Source of the DNA: Anaerophaga thermohalophila DSM 12881
GTDB taxonomy: Bacteria > Bacteroidota > Bacteroidia > Bacteroidales > Marinilabiliaceae
Direction: 5' to 3'
Assembly (NCBI RefSeq): GCF_000191885.1
Contig: NZ_AEWI01000011.1
Location: forward strand, 1-45,790
DNA: 45,790 bases
Position numbers and translations under genes: made by a program. The first letter of the stretch is position 1; each line of letters opens with the position of its first letter. Under the pieces are notes generated by a model. It had not been told where the DNA came from. It saw only the letters and a list, made by a program, of their open reading frames with translations, and did not search any database. Positions 34,267-43,400 of the stretch are shown here, one piece after another.

Positions 34267-35701
34267 TTTCAGAATTTTAATCCTGTTGGGATGCAGCGTC
34301 GTCATTTGTGGAATAAACATGACCGGCAGTAGTAAAGGTGCGATGACTCGAGTAGAGCCGGAAATACGCCCTCGGGTGATTGTCACGACCGACGCCGAGA
34401 TCGATGACGAATGTTCGATGGTTCGTTTTATGCTCTATATGAACGATTGGGATGTAGAAGGGATCATTACCACCAGCTCCCAATATCATTGGGAAGGACA
34501 CCGTTGGGCAGGTAATGACTGGATGGAACCATATTTGGATGCTTACGAAGCGGTTTATCCGAATCTGATAAAACATGATAAAAATTACCCGACACCGGAG
34601 TATGTGAGATCGATTACGGTTTTAGGCAATATCAAATCTGAGGGAGATATGGAGGAAGAAACGGAGGGATCGGATCTGATTGTAAAAGCTTTACTGGATG
34701 AGTCGGATGAACGTCCGATTTGGTTACAGGCTTGGGGTGGAACCAATACAATTGCTCGTGCCTTGAAAACCATTGAAGAGAGATATCCGGATAAAATGCA
34801 GTATGTGGCCAATAAAGCACGTCTCTATTGTATCTGGGAACAGGACCCAACCTATCAGGAATACATCCGGCCGGTATGGGAGCCCTATAATATCTTGACG
34901 ATTATCAGCGACCAATTTTGGGCAGTAGCTTATGAGTGGGACAAAATCCAACCGGAAAAGCAAAAAGCATATTTCGTTGCAGACTGGATGAAACAGAATA
35001 TACTCGAAAAGCATGGGCCACTATGCTCCTTGTATAAAGCTCATGATGATGGCCGCTTCCGTTCAGAAGGAGATTCCCCGTCATTCTTCCATACGATGCC
35101 GACCGGATTGCGCAGCATGGAATCACCCGCGTATGGAGGCTGGGGAGGGCGTTATGTAAACGTGCGTGCCAACACTTGGTTGGACGAGGTTCCGGAGAAA
35201 GGATATGTATATCCGGAAGGACGTTGGTATACGGAAAGTGCCTGGGGACGTACCTATATGCGGGAACGATACCCGGAAAAGAAAGAATTGATGTACGAAT
35301 ATTTCAAACCAATATGGCGTTGGAGTGAACCGCTCCAGAAGGATTTTGCAGCCCGCGCCGACTGGTGCGTGAAACCATACAATGAGGCGAATCATGCACC
35401 GGTAGTGGCCCTGAAACATGCCCGCGACTTGGTGGCAAAGAGAGGAGAAGAGGTACAGTTACAATCCGAAGCATACGACCCGGATAACGATCAGTTGACT
35501 TATCGCTGGTGGCAATACGTAGAAGCGGATAGCTTTAGCGATCGTGTCTCAATTGAGAATGCTCAGAAGCCAAAAACTGCCTTTAGGATTCCAAATAATG
35601 CAAAAGAGGGGGGCACCATTCACATCATTTGTGAAGTGACAGATAATGGAACACCCAATTTAACAAGATATCAACGGGTAATGATAAAGGTTCAAGAGTA
35701 A
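34259..35701 (+). CDS. DUF1593 nucleoside-hydrolase-like protein
   Basis: 480 residues. The N-terminal hydrophobic segment (FRILILLGCSVVICGINM) is a signal or anchor. A nucleoside-hydrolase-like domain begins RPRVIVTTDAEIDDECSMVRF, whose spaced Asp residues recall the calcium and ribose site of that fold. IWLQAWGGTNTIARAL and EYIRPVWEPYNI follow. The C-terminal ~100 residues form an Ig/cadherin-like module (HAPVVALKHARDLV, then AYDPDNDQLTYRWWQY). DUF1593 proteins recur in Bacteroidota polysaccharide loci but their reaction is not known to me. The 8-base overlap with PL1 implies a shared job in pectin breakdown. Confidence 0.83.
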   Translation: MNNFRILILLGCSVVICGINMTGSSKGAMTRVEPEIRPRVIVTTDAEIDDECSMVRFMLYMNDWDVEGIITTSSQYHWEGHRWAGNDWMEPYLDAYEAVYPNLIKHDKNYPTPEYVRSITVLGNIKSEGDMEEETEGSDLIVKALLDESDERPIWLQAWGGTNTIARALKTIEERYPDKMQYVANKARLYCIWEQDPTYQEYIRPVWEPYNILTIISDQFWAVAYEWDKIQPEKQKAYFVADWMKQNILEKHGPLCSLYKAHDDGRFRSEGDSPSFFHTMPTGLRSMESPAYGGWGGRYVNVRANTWLDEVPEKGYVYPEGRWYTESAWGRTYMRERYPEKKELMYEYFKPIWRWSEPLQKDFAARADWCVKPYNEANHAPVVALKHARDLVAKRGEEVQLQSEAYDPDNDQLTYRWWQYVEADSFSDRVSIENAQKPKTAFRIPNNAKEGGTIHIICEVTDNGTPNLTRYQRVMIKVQE

Positions 35702-35703
35702 AA

Positions 35704-35790
35704 AGCAACAATCTTAACAATCCTAACAATCCTAACAATATTAACATCTTAACAACTTTAACAATTCTAACAGCTGTAACAATTTATTAA
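35704..35790 (+). repeat. Degenerate tandem array (TAACAATCC-like units)
   Basis: Directly after the DUF1593 stop codon, about nine degenerate units of 8-11 bases built on TAACAATCC or TAACA follow one another, ending just before the long repeat at 35798. Non-coding. Confidence 0.7.
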
Positions 35791-35797
35791 ATGTAAG

Positions 35798-36178
35798 ATG
35801 AAACGAGCATGACAACGTTTTGCCACACTCAGAACATGTATAATACCATTTAACCTCTAATCATCTAAGAAACCAAAAACAGGGAACAGATTCTTCGTCG
35901 TTACCTCCTCAGAATGACATTAAACAGTCTGTCATTCTGAGCGGAGCGAAGAATCTAAAAAAAGCAAACAGACTAAAATGTGATTTTTATTGATGCCAAT
36001 AAAAATAATCTGTGTTCATCTGTGTCATCTGTAGTGAATTCTCAACCTCAACTTAACCTCAACCTCAGCCTCAACTTTAGCTGTTTGTCATTCTGAGCGG
36101 AGCGAAGAATCTAAAATCAATTAAAGCATAATAAGTTGCATAAGATCAATAACTTAGACTAATTTTATACGGATGAAA
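35798..36178 (+). repeat. Long form of the dispersed repeat (copy E)
   Basis: The left ~45 bp (ATGAAACGAGCATGACAACG through GAACATGTATAA) and the right ~35 bp (CAATAACTTAGACTAATTTT, then ATACGGATGAAA) match the short repeat. The middle is replaced by about 280 bp holding two GTCATTCTGAGCGGAGCGAA stretches, a CCTCCTCAGAATGACATT stretch, a CATCTGTGTCATCTG segment and CTCAACC-type hexamers. A near-identical inverted copy starts at 45441. The right ATGAAA (36173-36178) is shared with the next repeat. Confidence 0.9.
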
Positions 36179-36272
36179 CGAGCATGGCAAAGGTTTGTCA
36201 CAAAAGAACATGTATAAATCCTTGCATGCGAGTTCCATCCGACCTTAATAAATAAATTTTATACGGATGAAA
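36173..36272 (+). repeat. Dispersed ~100 bp repeat, copy F (leader of GH43 gene)
   Basis: Begins ATGAAACGAGCATGGCAAAG and ends TTTTATACGGATGAAA. CATCCG (36236-36241) pairs perfectly with CGGATG (36264-36269), whereas copies B and C have CATCAG with CTGATG. The start codon of the GH43 gene (36267) is the terminal ATG and lies inside the 3' arm. The first interleaved stem is degraded in this copy. Confidence 0.92.
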
Positions 36273-37892
36273 AAACTACTTCGATCATTGGCAATTCTGA
36301 CGATGGTTTCCCCGGCTGTTTATGCACAGGAGGGGGCGGTTTCAGAAGTATGGGTTGCCGATCAGGGTGACGGAACCTATAAGAATCCAATAATACATGC
36401 CGATTATTCCGATCCCGATGTATGCAGGGTAGGAGATGATTATTATATGACGGCATCGAGTTTCAACTGTGTTCCCGGTTTGCCGGTTTTACATTCGAAA
36501 GACCTGGTCAATTGGGATTTGATTGGTTATGCACTGGATACTCAATATCCTGAAGATCACTTTTCCACGCCACAGCATGGAAACGGCGTGTGGGCACCTT
36601 CCATTCGTTATCAGGATGGTGAGTTTTACATTTTCTATGGCGATCCCGATTTTGGCATTTATATGATGAAAGCTTCAAAACCGGAAGGGCCGTGGACAAA
36701 ACCACATCTTGTAAAGGCGGGCACAGGACTCATTGATCCCTGTCCGCTTTGGGACGATGACGGGAAAGCTTACCTGGTACATGCCTTTGCCGGCAGTCGT
36801 GCCGGTGTCAAGTCTGTACTTATGGTTCATGAAATGACACCCGACGGGAAGTCGCTGATTGGGGAACCGGTGATGGTTTTTGACGGTCATGACGATAACC
36901 CGACCGTTGAGGGTGCCAAGTTTTATAAACACGATGGTTATTATTACATTTTTGCCCCGGCAGGAGGTGTTGCTTACGGGTGGCAGTTGGCCATGCGTTC
37001 CGAAAGTCCGTTTGGTCCGTATAAAGCGAAGCGGGTGCTGGAGCAGGGCTCTACCAATATAAACGGGCCGCACCAGGGTGGATGGGTAGAAACCCTGAAA
37101 GGCGAATACTGGTTTATTCATTTTCAGGATAAAGAGGCTTACGGACGGGTTGTGCACTTACAGCCTATGAGTTGGCACGACGGATGGCCGGTGATGGGCG
37201 AAGACTTCGATGGCAACGGTGTGGGTGAGCCTGTTCTGACTTATAAAAAACCCGATATCGATACCGACTGGCAGGTGGTTACGCCCCCTGAGAATGATGA
37301 ATTTAACAGCTATACCACTGGTGTACAATGGCAATGGCATGCCAATCCCAAATTAAAATATGGTTATCCTTCGGGAAACCTGGGATACTACCGGCTCAAT
37401 TGCCGTCCTCGTCCCCAGGGAGCCAGGAACCTGTGGGGCGTACCCAATATGCTGTTGCAGAAATTTCCGGCCGTTAAGTTTGTGGCCACCACCAAGCTGA
37501 CCTTCAATCACAGGTTCGATGGAGAGGAGACCGGTTTTGTTGTGATGGGGGATTCGTATCAATACATTTCGTTAAAACAGGAAAACAAGAAACTGTTGGT
37601 TTGTGTAGTTCGTTGTAAAGGGGCAAGAAAAGGTGGCAACGAAGAGGTACTCTATGAGCAGGAAGTGGATAATAATACCGTGTATTTCCGTATTGAAGTA
37701 AGAGACGGAGCGCTTTGCAGTTTCAGTTTCAGTGAAAACGGACGGCGGTTTAAAACCGTTGGAGAAGAATTTCAGGCTGTTCCCGGTCGTTGGATAGGTG
37801 CAAAGATCGGCTATTTTGCCCTGCGTGACGGGATAATCAACGATGCCGGAAATGTAAATATTGACTGGTTCAGAATTAAACCTTTAAAATAA
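36267..37892 (+). CDS. GH43-family glycoside hydrolase (arabinofuranosidase/xylosidase type)
   Basis: 541 residues with a signal peptide ending SPAVYAQ. The five-bladed propeller has the catalytic pattern HADYSDPDVCRVGDDYYMTA (base Asp), LIDPCPLWDDDGKAYLVHA (pKa-tuning Asp) and PTVEGAKFYKHDGYYYIF (acid Glu). A C-terminal ~200-residue beta-sandwich (from about EFNSYTTGVQWQWHANPKL) is common in GH43 proteins of this size. It probably removes arabinose or xylose side chains from pectin; the exact linkage cannot be read from the sequence. Its 5' leader is repeat copy F, which supplies the start codon. This may tie its translation to the repeat's structure. Confidence 0.88.
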   Translation: MKKLLRSLAILTMVSPAVYAQEGAVSEVWVADQGDGTYKNPIIHADYSDPDVCRVGDDYYMTASSFNCVPGLPVLHSKDLVNWDLIGYALDTQYPEDHFSTPQHGNGVWAPSIRYQDGEFYIFYGDPDFGIYMMKASKPEGPWTKPHLVKAGTGLIDPCPLWDDDGKAYLVHAFAGSRAGVKSVLMVHEMTPDGKSLIGEPVMVFDGHDDNPTVEGAKFYKHDGYYYIFAPAGGVAYGWQLAMRSESPFGPYKAKRVLEQGSTNINGPHQGGWVETLKGEYWFIHFQDKEAYGRVVHLQPMSWHDGWPVMGEDFDGNGVGEPVLTYKKPDIDTDWQVVTPPENDEFNSYTTGVQWQWHANPKLKYGYPSGNLGYYRLNCRPRPQGARNLWGVPNMLLQKFPAVKFVATTKLTFNHRFDGEETGFVVMGDSYQYISLKQENKKLLVCVVRCKGARKGGNEEVLYEQEVDNNTVYFRIEVRDGALCSFSFSENGRRFKTVGEEFQAVPGRWIGAKIGYFALRDGIINDAGNVNIDWFRIKPLK

Positions 37893-38059
37893 GAGAGGGA
37901 GAAGAGCTAAGAAGAGCGTACTGCATGGAGCAAATCACCTGCAACCCTTTCCGGATACTGAAGCTTTTTGAATAGGAAGGGGATTGGCGATTGAAGCGTG
38001 TCTCACCTCAGTATTTATGAATTGATCATTTTAGAAGTAGTATATAATTAAAAAAGAAG

Positions 38060-38552
38060 ATGTTTACAAAAACAAAATTTACCCTTCTTTTCGTGATGGC
38101 CTTTCATACAGTTTGGGCACAATGATGCATCAGAAAACAAACCTTTACGCTATGTGAATATCGAAGGATATAAAGAATTTCTTCGACTTTTTGTAACCCA
38201 AACCAGACAAAAGGGAGGAACTCCGATTCTTCTGACGCCTGTGGCCCGAAATTATCCCTGGGTAGATGGCCATTTGGAAAATGTTCATGGCGATTATCCT
38301 GCTGCCGTGAAGGAAGTAGCCCGGGAGATGAATGTGAAATTAATTGACCTGAATCAGTTGTCTATGGATCATTTTTCCAAAGTAGGTAAAGAGTACGTGA
38401 GTAAGCATTATTTTATGAATTTACCGGCCGGGAAATATATGGCTTATCCGGAAGGTCAGAATGATAATACCCATTTTCAGCCCGAAGGAGCTACTGCTGT
38501 GGCCCAATTAGTATTTAACGCATTAAAGAATTTGGATAATGATGAGAGTTAG
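38060..38552 (+). pseudogene. Rhamnogalacturonan acetylesterase (CE12) with internal deletion
   Basis: The ATG at 38060 opens a signal peptide MFTKTKFTLLFVMAFHTVWA that stops at TGA 38123 right after AQ. From 38115, in another frame, the CE12 sequence continues as GHNDASENKPLRYVNIEGYK and runs on through PILLTPVARNYPW to the C-terminal DNTHFQPEGA catalytic Asp/His block, stopping at 38550. The stretch GGGCACAATGAT (38115-38126) encodes the end of WAQ in one frame and GHND in the other. The blocks between, including the GDS nucleophile motif, are gone. A deletion at short shared sequence best explains it. The enzyme would have removed acetyl groups from rhamnogalacturonan. A GTG at 38154 could open a 132-residue product without the catalytic Ser. 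Confidence 0.85.
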
Positions 38553-40260
38553 AAATGTTTTTTGGAGAATAAGTGTTCTTTTATTAGTAACAGAAGTATT
38601 CCTCACGGGAGGCTTTGCCTGTAGTGAAAAAAATGAAAGAGACGACCAGGCGGACTACAGTTTCATATATGATAACATAGAATTTGATATGCCGCGGGTA
38701 GAGGAACCTGTTTTCCCTGACTATGCAGTTTCAATTGTTGATTTTGGAGCCGTTGGAGATGGTGTTTTCGATAACAGCGATGCCTTTGCACAGGCCATAG
38801 ACAATGTTTCTGAAAAGGGAGGAGGACGGGTAGTGGTACCTCGCGGCTTGTGGTTGACAGGTCCGATAATCATGAAAAGCAACATTGATCTTCATTTGGA
38901 AGATGGAGCTGTGGTTCACTTTAGTTCCGATTTTGATGATTATCCTTTAATAGATACCAGCTTTGAAGGGTTAAATACCTACCGGTGTATGTCTCCGGTT
39001 CATGCGCACGGCCTTGAAAATATTGCTTTTACCGGAAATGGCATATTCGATGGAAACGGCGACGCCTGGCGCCCTGTAAAAAAGAGCAAGATGACGGAAA
39101 GCCAATGGAAAAAACTTGTTAATTCAGGAGGTGTACTCAGTGATGACGGGGAAATATGGTATCCTTCCGAAAAGTCAAAAGCCGGCGATTCACGTGATAA
39201 TTTTAATGTCCCTGATTTGAAAACCAAAGAGGATTTCGAAAAGATCAAAGATTTTCTTCGTCCCGTGATGGTGAGCATTAAAGGTTGTAAACAAGTATTG
39301 CTCGACGGCCCTACTTTTCAGAACTCACCGGCCTGGAACATTCATCCGTTGATGAGCCGGGACATCATCATCCGTAACCTGACGGTTCGTAATCCCTGGT
39401 ATTCGCAAAATGGTGACGGATTGGATCTGGAATCTTGTAAAAACGTACTAATCTATAACAACAGTTTTGATGTAGGAGACGACGCCATTTGTTTTAAATC
39501 GGGGAAAAATGAAGATGGCCGTCGCAGGGGTGTACCGACCGAAAATGTGATTGTTAAAAACAATGTGGTATACCATGGCCACGGAGGATTTGTCATTGGC
39601 AGCGAAATGTCGGGAGGTGTCAGAAATGTGCATGTTGCTAATTGCACGTTTATAGGAACCGATGTCGGTCTGCGTTTTAAAAGCACCCGTGGAAGGGGTG
39701 GTGTTGTTGAAAATATTTATATCTTTAATATTGATATGATAGATATTCCCACCGAACCCATTCGTTTCAACCTGTTTTACGGAGGAAATGCACCGCTATT
39801 GGATGACGGGGGGAATAGTGTCCCGTCCGGTAAAGAGGCAAAACCTGTGCCTGTGACTGAAGAAACGCCATCGTTCAGGAATATCTTTATGAAAAATATC
39901 CGGGCCAATGGTTTTGGAAATGCCGCTTTTTTTATGGGATTGCCGGAGATGAACCTTCAAAATATTCATCTGGAAAATGCAGTTTTACGTGCAACCAGAG
40001 GCATCTCTGTCATTGATGCGGATGGAATAGTATTTAAAAACATCATTGTTGAAGCCGAAGAGGGGCCGGCTTTGATGTTGTTTAACGGGAAAAATGTTGA
40101 TATAGAAGGCTTTGGGTTTGAAACCGGACAAGGGGGAGCAATTTCCGTGTTTGGTCCCTTGACCCGTAATGTGAACATTGTGCAGAAAAGTGTTGATGAT
40201 ATTCAACCTTTTGTTGAACTTGGTGAGGGAGTGCAGAAATCTGAGGTTTTAATAAAATAG
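38539..40260 (+). CDS. GH28 polygalacturonase
   Basis: 573 residues. The N-terminus is a signal with a lipoprotein-like end (LTGGFACSEKN). The right-handed beta-helix carries the GH28 signatures: NGDGLD, GDDAICFKSG (catalytic Asp pair), HGHGGFVIGSEMSGG (catalytic His) and RFKSTRGRGG (substrate-binding Arg-Lys). It hydrolyses galacturonan from the pectin backbone. The gene overlaps the broken CE12 gene by 14 bases, so it was translationally coupled to it and may now depend on its own start (ATG at 38539 or 38542). A strong hairpin terminator follows. Complete by motif and length. Confidence 0.92.
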   Translation: MMRVRNVFWRISVLLLVTEVFLTGGFACSEKNERDDQADYSFIYDNIEFDMPRVEEPVFPDYAVSIVDFGAVGDGVFDNSDAFAQAIDNVSEKGGGRVVVPRGLWLTGPIIMKSNIDLHLEDGAVVHFSSDFDDYPLIDTSFEGLNTYRCMSPVHAHGLENIAFTGNGIFDGNGDAWRPVKKSKMTESQWKKLVNSGGVLSDDGEIWYPSEKSKAGDSRDNFNVPDLKTKEDFEKIKDFLRPVMVSIKGCKQVLLDGPTFQNSPAWNIHPLMSRDIIIRNLTVRNPWYSQNGDGLDLESCKNVLIYNNSFDVGDDAICFKSGKNEDGRRRGVPTENVIVKNNVVYHGHGGFVIGSEMSGGVRNVHVANCTFIGTDVGLRFKSTRGRGGVVENIYIFNIDMIDIPTEPIRFNLFYGGNAPLLDDGGNSVPSGKEAKPVPVTEETPSFRNIFMKNIRANGFGNAAFFMGLPEMNLQNIHLENAVLRATRGISVIDADGIVFKNIIVEAEEGPALMLFNGKNVDIEGFGFETGQGGAISVFGPLTRNVNIVQKSVDDIQPFVELGEGVQKSEVLIK

Positions 40261-40294
40261 TGTCTGAAAATACAGAGTCGCAAAAATTGGATAA

Positions 40295-40316
40295 TCCCCG
40301 GGTGAAAATCCGGGGA
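40295..40316 (+). terminator. Terminator after GH28
   Basis: TCCCCGG (40295-40301) pairs with CCGGGGA (40310-40316) around GTGAAAAT, followed by an AT-rich stretch. It separates the enzyme genes from the regulator. Confidence 0.75.
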
Positions 40317-40433
40317 ATATTTAACTTCAGGGTACAGGATTATCAGGAATTGCCCTTTTTGTGGAGTTGAGAAAAATCACTGCTATGGTTTATTATTTTG
40401 CTTTGTCGGCAGGTACTTTCAAAAACGTTACTA

Positions 40434-43400
40434 ATGAGGCGTAGCCGGGTATTTTTGTGCTTTTGGTTGTTTGGAGCCGTTCTTTCTTTTTCTCAAAAGA
40501 ATTATCATTGGACGCATTACACTTCCAATGACGGGTTGTCTCAAAATGCAGTAATGAGCATTTTACAGGATCGTCGTGGCTTCATGTGGTTTGCGACCTG
40601 GGATGGTTTGAGTCGTTTCGACGGCTACCGGTTTTCCAATTACAAGATACGACCTGGTGATGATGTGGAGATTACCAGCAGCCGTATTGATTATATTGTA
40701 GAGGACAAATACGGTTTTATCTGGCTGTTGGCTTATGGAAAGGATGTTTGTCGTTTTGACCCGCTGAATGAGAAATTTGTAAATGTTCCGGAAGAAAAGG
40801 AGTTGGAAATTGCGGTAGAAACGATTGTAACTCTTCCTGGGGGTACCACATGGCTTTTGAGTGACAGTCAGGGTGGTATTCGTGTAGTAACCGATTCTGT
40901 TTCTTACACCCTTACCAGTCAGCTCTTTTCCTTGGCCTCAGGAAACATTGCTTCCAATACAATTAATAGTGTTTTTGAGGATAGAAATGGTAATGAATGG
41001 TTGCTTACAGGCAACGGGCTGTGTTTCATCAGTGCGGAGGATCATTCCGATACCCGTTTGTTTTTTAACCAGAAAGGATTAAATGGAACCACTAAACAAT
41101 CTTTTTTTGTTGCCAGAGACTTTGGCAATGAGATTTGGTTTGGAGCAGAGAAAGGACATATCTGGAAATATGATAAAAGTAACCAAAAATTTTCGTTACT
41201 GAAACTTCCTTCTGCGGGAAACATCATTGCACTTTATTTGCTCAGACAAAAAGAATGTTTGATTGCTACAGGTGATGATGGTTTTTTTATTTACGATAAA
41301 AACAATGGGAAAGCGTATGTTCATTATTCAGTCGCATCAAAAACGAAGCTGAAAAGCAATGTTATTCTTTATACCTGGAAAGACAGCTATGGAGACGTCT
41401 GGCTACAACAGGATATTGATAGCATTGCCAGATTTAATGAAGCGGAGGGGGAAATTGTCTATTATAATATCAAGGGGCACTCTTTTCAAGATATCGATTG
41501 TCCGAAATTCATGATCCATGAAGATATTAATCAAATATTGTGGATACATCCGCTGGGAGGCGGAGTGTCTTATTTCGACAGGAAGAACAACCGGCTGGTT
41601 CCGTTCTTGGGAAAAGGGGAAGACCCAATGTCCCTGTCGGACCGATTGCACTCGATGAATTCCGATCGTCAGGGTAATTTATGGATGAGCACCCGTGCCA
41701 AAGGACTCGATAAGTTTGTCTTTCCACACAGCAATTTTAATTTGTTGACCCCGGAAAAATTTCCGAAAACCATCAACGATAACCAAGTCAGAGCTGTGGC
41801 CGAGGACCACCGGGGGCGGATATGGATAGCCACCAAATCTGATGTGATATCGGTTTATGATGAAGGTCACAATTTTCTGGGACGATTGGGTCCTGACGGG
41901 AAGCTACATGAAAATGCCTGTTTTTCGGATGCCACAGCCTACTCGATTGTTGCGGGAAAACATGGTATTATGTGGATAGGAACGAAAGGAGAAGGGCTGA
42001 TCAAAGCTGTTCCCTGTGGTGGCGAAGACGATTTTTGTTATATGTTTTATCATTTTAAAAGTAGTGAAGACGATTTGTATAGCCTGAGTCATAACAGTGT
42101 GTATCATATCTTTGAAGATATGAATGGACGATTGTGGATTGCTACATACGGAGGCGGTATCAATATGGTTGAGGACCCTTACCGGTCCGATAATAATTTG
42201 AAATTTATTAATTACCGGAATCATTTTAATAAATATCCTTTCGAATCCTGTTATCGTGTGCGTTTCATTACTTCGGGGCCTGATAAAAAAATATGGGCTG
42301 CTACTACTAACGGCTTGGTTGTATTTGATGGTGAATTTGAAAATGTGGAGAATATTTCTTTCCGGCATTATGTCTATACGGCAGGTGATTCGGCCTGTTT
42401 GAGTAATAATGATGTGCATGATATACTGTTGGCCTCGGATGGAGTGATGTATTTTGCCACATTTGGAGGAGGACTGAACAGGCTTGTTTCTTTTTCGAAA
42501 GATTCTGTTCCTCGTTTCGAGCATTATACAGTAGACCAGGGACTTCCATCAGATGTTTTGTTTGCTTTACTTGAAGATAGCAAGGGAAACATTTGGATGT
42601 CAACAGAAAACGGACTTTCACGTTATAATCCTCGGGATCAGTCATTTCTTAATTATCATCAGACCGACTATGCCTATGATCTTCGGTTTTCTGAATCATC
42701 TCATATAAAAGACAGCAAAGGAAATCTTTGGTTTGGTAATCATCTGGGGGCACTGTGGTTTCATCCCGATATGTTGTCTAAAAGCTCATTTGTCCCTCCT
42801 TTGAGTTTTACCGGCTTCCGCCTTTTTAACCGGGAAGTGGTGCCTGGAGAACAGAGTGTCTTGAAGAAACCAGTTGATGCAGTCGATGAGATAGTCTTGA
42901 AACATAATCAAAATATTTTTTCCATAGGTTTTGCAGCCCTCGATATGAAATATCCCGCTTCTGTTAAGTATGCGGTAAAACTGGAGGGTTTCGACGGGGA
43001 ATGGCGCTGTATTGACGGTCAGCGAATGGCTACTTATACAAATATTCCTCATGGAGAATATATCTTCAAAGTGAGGTCGACCAACAGTGACGGAGTGTGG
43101 GTCAATAATGAGCGCCGTTTGCCATTAACTGTTCTTCCCTCGTTTTGGGTTACGCCCCTGGCTTATATGATTTATATTGTAATGTTTCTGGGAATCGTCA
43201 CTTTTGGCGGATATGTATTGATGACCATTTTCAGGTTAAGACATAAAGCAGAACTTGAACATCAGTTGGCCGAAATGAAGCTGGATTTTTTTACTAACGT
43301 ATCGCATGAGTTGAGAACGCCTTTAACTCTGATTAACGGCCCGCTGGAAGAAGTCCTTAAAGAAAAAGAACTGTCAGACCGGACAAAAGAGTTGCTTCAT

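Noticed and set aside
35704..36120. Tandem and interspersed repeats as a CRISPR array
   Set aside because: Units are short and degenerate with no regular spacer length, and no cas genes are nearby.
6146..36272. Dispersed repeats as integron attC sites
   Set aside because: Size and folding are similar, but the RYYYAAC and GTTRRRY core sites are absent, no integron integrase is seen, and the copies do not bound a cassette array.
40398..40433. TTG start for the HTCS gene
   Set aside because: It would place 12 residues before an otherwise clean signal peptide; the ATG at 40434 is the better start.
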